A stretch of 64,000 bases of DNA, taken from assembly GCF_900104955.1 (NCBI RefSeq), contig NZ_FNSI01000001.1:344001-408000 (forward strand), given 5' to 3'. Source of the stretch: Beijerinckia sp. 28-YEA-48. GTDB lineage: Bacteria > Pseudomonadota > Alphaproteobacteria > Rhizobiales > Beijerinckiaceae. The position numbers were made by a program, and so were the translations under genes. Under the pieces are notes generated by a model. It did no database searches. It was given only the letters and a program-made list of their open reading frames with translations, and was not told where the DNA came from. Positions 60,654 through 64,000 of the stretch are shown here, in pieces (the first letter of the stretch is position 1; each line of letters starts with the position of its first letter).

Positions 60654-61082
60654 ATGCCGCTGCCTTTCATCAGCGCCGCCGATCTAGCGGCGCGCTATCC
60701 GGCCTTTGCCGGCGTCGATCCGGCTTTGGTCACGCTGGTCCTCGACGAAGCCCGTTCAGCGGTCGCCGACACTTGGATTGCAGCCGATCAAAAGCCGGCG
60801 TTATTGGCCTATACGGCGCATCGATTGGCGCTGGAAGGCCATGACGGTGGCCTGGGTGATGGCGGTGGCCATAGCGTACCCATCGGCGAAGAGACGATGA
60901 GCGTCTCTGGGCCGGTGGAGACGGTGGAGGTTGGCGACACCAAGGTGAAGTTTGCCGATGCGAATGGCGCGACCATGCCGGGCGCTGCCGCCGTCACGGG
61001 CAGCGGCTTCGAGGCCACCATATATGGCCGCTATTATCTCGAACTGCTGCGCCGCTCGCAGCCGGCGGTGTGGGTCGCATGA
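60654..61082 (+). CDS. DUF4054 head-completion (adaptor) protein
   Basis: Protein of 142 aa. PFISAADLAARYPAFAGVDPALVTLVLDEARSAVADTWIAADQKPALLAYTAHRLAL is the helical DUF4054 start, typical of the gp6-like head-tail adaptor. The C-terminal YGRYYLELLRRSQPAV is also conserved. It docks under the portal. AGGAG precedes the ATG. Overlaps the next gene by 4 bases. Confidence 0.85.
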   Translation: MPLPFISAADLAARYPAFAGVDPALVTLVLDEARSAVADTWIAADQKPALLAYTAHRLALEGHDGGLGDGGGHSVPIGEETMSVSGPVETVEVGDTKVKFADANGATMPGAAAVTGSGFEATIYGRYYLELLRRSQPAVWVA

Positions 61083-61477
61083 TCTCGATCACCACCAAAA
61101 TCCAGCGCCGTGGCGATGCCGACAAGGTGCTGAGGCAGCTGCGGGCGGCGCTGGAAGGCGCCCAGACCGTCAATGTCGGCCTGATCGATGCGCCGCCAGC
61201 GGTGATGGAGGTCGCCCAGCGTCTTCACGAGGGCGCGGGCGCCGACAACCCGCCACGGCCTTTCATCAGCACAGCGATGTTCGACGGTCGCTCGGCGCTC
61301 AAGGCGCAGCTGCGAGCGCAGGGCAGGGCCATCCTGGCGGGCGACGAAACGCTGGCTGACGCGCTCCCCAAGCTGGGTGAGGCGGCGCAGCAGATGATCC
61401 GGGATCGGATCGCCGCCGAGAAGGTGGCGGATAGCTTGGCCATCGCCGCCGTCGTGACCTGGAAGATCGAACCATGA
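61079..61477 (+). CDS. Phage head-tail connector or neck protein
   Basis: Protein of 132 aa. The central segment (VNVGLIDAPPAVMEVAQRLHEGAGADNPPRPFISTAMFDGR) fits the virion-morphogenesis proteins of the HK97 gp10-like group, where NPPRPFI is typical. The ATG at 61079 overlaps the preceding stop (ATGA). Role: joining head and tail. Confidence 0.72.
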   Translation: MISITTKIQRRGDADKVLRQLRAALEGAQTVNVGLIDAPPAVMEVAQRLHEGAGADNPPRPFISTAMFDGRSALKAQLRAQGRAILAGDETLADALPKLGEAAQQMIRDRIAAEKVADSLAIAAVVTWKIEP

Positions 61478-61860
61478 GCGCCACCGCTCTGTCAGCCCTG
61501 GCGCTGCGCTTCTATGCCCGGCCGGCGACGCGCGAGCGTATCGATGGCTCCTGGCAGGGGGGACGTTGGACCGAGGGCATCCCCGTGCGCGAGCCGATCC
61601 GCGCCGTCCTGCAAAGCACCCAAGAAAAAGATTTATCGCAACTGCCGGAAGGCGAGCGGGCCGAGATCTACCGCGTCATCTGGAGCGAGGCCGAGCTGCG
61701 CACCAGCGACGACGGCAGCGCCCGGGCCGCCGATATCGTGATCACCGAACAGGGCGATCGCTACCGCATCATTCAGAGCGTGCCGCGCCGCGAGGGCGGC
61801 TTCACCCGCGCCATCGGAGAAAAGGTGGATGACCGAGGACGACGTATCGGCGGCCGTTGA
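61474..61860 (+). CDS. Phage neck-region hypothetical protein
   Basis: Protein of 128 aa with overlaps at both ends: 4 bases with the previous gene and 32 with the next. The sequence (PIRAVLQSTQEKDLSQLPEGERAEIYRVIWSEAELR ... ADIVITEQGDRYRIIQSVPR) resembles small head-closure proteins found at this place in contractile-tailed prophages. Head-closure function is inferred from position. Confidence 0.7.
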   Translation: MSATALSALALRFYARPATRERIDGSWQGGRWTEGIPVREPIRAVLQSTQEKDLSQLPEGERAEIYRVIWSEAELRTSDDGSARAADIVITEQGDRYRIIQSVPRREGGFTRAIGEKVDDRGRRIGGR

Positions 61861-62431
61861 AACCTATCTGATCGCTATCAATGACGAGCGCCGTTTCATC
61901 GATCCGCTCTATCAGCCGCTGGTCGGCATCGTCAGTGCCTTCCAGAGCGCGCCGCGCCCCGATGGCCCCTATGCGCTGGTGACGCCGCTTGGCCTCATCG
62001 ACAATGGCGAAGCCGATCATGTCACCTATGGCGAGGCGGTGATCCTGTCCCGTTCGCATGGGGCGACCAATCCAGCGTTGCAAGCGCAGCCGGTTGTCAC
62101 CGAGCGGCGTATCCGATCGATCCTGGCCAAGGTCAGGATCGATGTCTTTGCCGCCAAGGCCGTCGATTATGCGCAGGTTCTGCGCAGCGCGTTCCTCTCC
62201 TGCCGCGCCTCGACGGATCTTGGCGGCATCCTGCCGCGCACGGTCGGCAATATCGATTACCAGCCGCAGCTCATCGGCCAAGAGTGGGAAGGCCGGGCCA
62301 GTTTCGAGGTCGAACTCGCCGGCCTGACTGGCGAGGCCAATGCCATCGACGTGATCGAAAGCGGCAGTGTCGGCGTCGAAGCCGCCGGTTTCTCGCTGCG
62401 CACCGCACCATTCACCTACCAGAAGGATTAG
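61829..62431 (+). CDS. Phage neck/tail-terminator protein (LIC_12616-like)
   Basis: Protein of 200 aa. The pattern FIDPLYQPLVGIVSAFQSAPRPDGPYALV near the start and the C-terminal ... WEGRASFEVELAGLTGEANAIDVIESGSV are those of the neck-terminator family found just before DUF3383 sheath genes. It would cap the tail tube and sheath and join the tail to the head. The start lies within the preceding gene, implying coupled translation. Confidence 0.75.
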   Translation: MTEDDVSAAVETYLIAINDERRFIDPLYQPLVGIVSAFQSAPRPDGPYALVTPLGLIDNGEADHVTYGEAVILSRSHGATNPALQAQPVVTERRIRSILAKVRIDVFAAKAVDYAQVLRSAFLSCRASTDLGGILPRTVGNIDYQPQLIGQEWEGRASFEVELAGLTGEANAIDVIESGSVGVEAAGFSLRTAPFTYQKD

Positions 62432-62434
62432 CCT

Positions 62435-63871
62435 ATGGCCCGCATTCCCTATAGCCGCGTCGTCGATGTGACGGTGACGCGGGAAGATCGCTTTGCCTCG
62501 GCGCAAGGCTTTTCCACGGCGCTGCTGCTGACGCCGACCACCATTACCGGCCAGCTCGATGCCACCCGCCGCACCAAGCTCTATGCGACGATCGAGGAAG
62601 TCGCCGTGGATTGGCAGCCCACCACCGAGGAATACAAGGCGGCGCAGCGCTTCTTCCAGGCGCGCGTCCGCCCGCCGGCGCTGAAATTCGGCTATTTCAA
62701 TCCGGCCGGCACCTTTGCTGCTGAACTCGACACGCTCTATGCCGCCGACCCCGATTGGTATTGGGGCCTGCACCTGAAGGCGCTGAACGATACGGTGAAC
62801 CAGCGTGCGCTCGCCGATTGGGCCGAGAGCCGCAACGTCATCTTCGGCCTCGATTCCAACGATATCGACACCGAGACACCGGGCACCGTGGCCGACAGCA
62901 GCGCCACGGTGACAATGACCATCGCCTCGCCTGGCGTCGTCACCTGGAACGCTCATGGCCTTGCCGCCGGCGACCTCGTGCGCCTGGCCACCACGGGTGC
63001 GCTGCCGACGGGCCTCCTCGCCGGCACGCTCTATTATGTGGCGGCCACTCCCACGCCCACCGCCAACACCTTCTCTCTCGCCGCCACCCTCGGCGGCACG
63101 GCCATCGCCACCACGGGCACCCAGAGCGGCACGCATACGGCAACAGCGCCGAAATTCGGCGGCTCCATCGCCGAATATTGCGAGAGCAAGAGCTATGATC
63201 GCTCGCCGGTGTTCTATCACACCGATCCCGACAGCTATCTGGCCGCCGCCGCCTGGGGCTATGCCGCCGGGCGCAATCTCGACCGCTCGAACTATGCGCT
63301 GGCGCGGCGCGGGCGCATCGACAGCGGCCAAGCCTATACGTTGAAATTCAAGAATCTGCCTGGCGTCGTCGCGCTCAACAAATCCTCCGCCGTGGTGCAG
63401 GCGATCACCGGCTTCGTGCCCTCGCTCGGCGTGCAGGGCGACGCGGGCCATGCCGCCAATTGCTATGTCAACATCGGCGGCCTCGACATGCTGCTCGAAG
63501 GCACGGTGCCGAGCCGCGCCTTCATCGACGAAATTCACGCCACTGACTGGATGCGGGCGCGCATGCAGGAGAGCGTTCTGTCGCTCCTCGCCAATGCGCC
63601 GCGCGTGCCGATGACCAATACGGGCGTCGGATATCTGATCTCGGGGGGCGTGGAGCCGCCGCTGCGCCGCGCCTTCGCCGCCGGCATCATCGCCGACACG
63701 GTCGATCCCGCTTCCGGCGATCTGGTGCCGGCCTTCGAGACCGAGGTGGACGACGTTCTGTCGATCCCCGTGGCGCAGCGGCGCAACCGCATCGCGCCCG
63801 ACATCAAGGTGCGCTTCCGCTATGCCGGCGCGGTTCATTTCGCGTCCGTCACCATGACCATGCAGTTCTAA
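62435..63871 (+). CDS. DUF3383 tail sheath protein with Ig-like insertion
   Basis: Contractile sheath subunit of 478 aa. The N-terminal part (VVDVTVTREDRFASAQGFSTALLLTP) and the C-terminal part (from SKSYDRSPVFYHTD to the end, with DEIHATDWMRARMQESVLSLLANAPRVPMTNTG) match DUF3383 sheath proteins. Residues about 150-240 form an extra beta-rich module with VVTWNAHGLAAGDLVRLATTGALPTG and TGTQSGTHTATAP, a unit seen in phage tail fibres. It starts 3 bases after the previous stop. Confidence 0.87.
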   Translation: MARIPYSRVVDVTVTREDRFASAQGFSTALLLTPTTITGQLDATRRTKLYATIEEVAVDWQPTTEEYKAAQRFFQARVRPPALKFGYFNPAGTFAAELDTLYAADPDWYWGLHLKALNDTVNQRALADWAESRNVIFGLDSNDIDTETPGTVADSSATVTMTIASPGVVTWNAHGLAAGDLVRLATTGALPTGLLAGTLYYVAATPTPTANTFSLAATLGGTAIATTGTQSGTHTATAPKFGGSIAEYCESKSYDRSPVFYHTDPDSYLAAAAWGYAAGRNLDRSNYALARRGRIDSGQAYTLKFKNLPGVVALNKSSAVVQAITGFVPSLGVQGDAGHAANCYVNIGGLDMLLEGTVPSRAFIDEIHATDWMRARMQESVLSLLANAPRVPMTNTGVGYLISGGVEPPLRRAFAAGIIADTVDPASGDLVPAFETEVDDVLSIPVAQRRNRIAPDIKVRFRYAGAVHFASVTMTMQF

Positions 63872-63889
63872 GTTTAAGGAGAAGAGGCA

Positions 63890-64000
63890 ATGGCCCAGGA
63901 TAGCGCGCCGTTTGGCACGTATAGTATGGACAATGTGGCGCTGCACATCGATGGCGCCCGCGTCACCGGCTTTGGCGATGGCGACGATGTCATCAACATC
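63890..64000 (+). CDS. Phage tail tube protein (DUF3277-like), partial
   Basis: First 37 codons only; the gene runs off the window. It begins MAQDSAPFGTYSMDNVALHIDG with AAGGAGAAG upstream. Position directly after the sheath gene and the start sequence suit the tail-tube subunit that lies inside the sheath. Confidence 0.65.
   Translation, partial: MAQDSAPFGTYSMDNVALHIDGARVTGFGDGDDVINI

Larger units (their letters stand above)
49203..64000. mobile_element. Prophage, myovirus type, right end outside the window
   Basis: Region with a repressor, a short early operon and a virion-assembly operon in order: terminase, portal, protease/scaffold, cement, capsid, connectors, neck, sheath, tube. A DUF3383 sheath implies a contractile tail. 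The left edge is placed after the ABM gene at 49166; no attachment repeat or tRNA is visible there. Integrase, lysis, baseplate and replication genes are not within the window. Confidence 0.85.

Noticed and set aside
61802-63946. 714-codon open frame antisense to several phage genes
   Set aside because: Covers conserved neck and sheath genes on the other strand; composition (Gly/Arg/His-rich) is typical of an antisense shadow.

Overview
The window reads as the chromosome of a GC-rich alphaproteobacterium, most likely of the order Hyphomicrobiales (Rhizobiales). Supporting genes are an alphaproteobacterial porin, an IalB-family protein, a DUF930 protein, a MetA with the acetyl-type signature and a GcrA-family regulator. 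Family or genus cannot be fixed from the sequence alone. No rRNA, tRNA, CRISPR array or insertion sequence was recognised.

Bases 1-19480 are mainly catabolic and uptake genes. A NitT/TauT-type ABC transporter (79-3600) is followed by a convergent VanA-like Rieske oxygenase and its divergent GntR/FCD regulator, which share repeated TTGGGATCCCAA boxes. A second ABC transporter is split over two convergent units (7093-9019 forward, 9012-11418 reverse) whose promoter regions carry the same palindrome, ATTGTCTGACAAT, so the two are probably co-regulated. A membrane-anchored TPR protein and a porin follow. Next comes a reverse cluster of Rieske oxygenase, Bug/TctC binding protein and SDR with a LysR regulator.

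Bases 19600-31150 hold a DUF2235 hydrolase, an IalB-like protein, an autotransporter, several small stress or envelope proteins (YidB-like, GlsB-like, DUF3597), and a purine salvage pair (NCS2 permease plus adenosine deaminase). Bases 31150-49170 are mixed housekeeping and accessory genes: metA with a structured leader, three DoxX genes, an HxlR regulator, GST, a chrA C-terminal remnant behind leuA, a patatin-like lipoprotein, a two-component system, a Bcr/CflA exporter, an MHS-type symporter with a LysR regulator, and others.

From about 49200 to the window end lies a prophage, cut off by the window edge. It has a CI/S24 repressor with an operator cluster, a short early operon including a GcrA-like regulator, two host-like genes, a non-coding stretch with a duplicated promoter-like module, and then a morphogenesis operon: terminase, DUF1073 portal, DUF2213 protease with an apparent nested scaffold start, cement protein, DUF2184 capsid, connectors, DUF3383 tail sheath and tail tube. 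The sheath indicates a contractile-tailed (myovirus) phage. No integrase or replication gene lies inside the window. The most interesting observations are the nested scaffold start, the duplicated promoter module, the Ig-like insertion in the sheath, a minus-strand membrane gene inside the morphogenesis operon, the structured metA leader, the paired operators of the split ABC transporter, and an SDR whose catalytic tyrosine is replaced by histidine.
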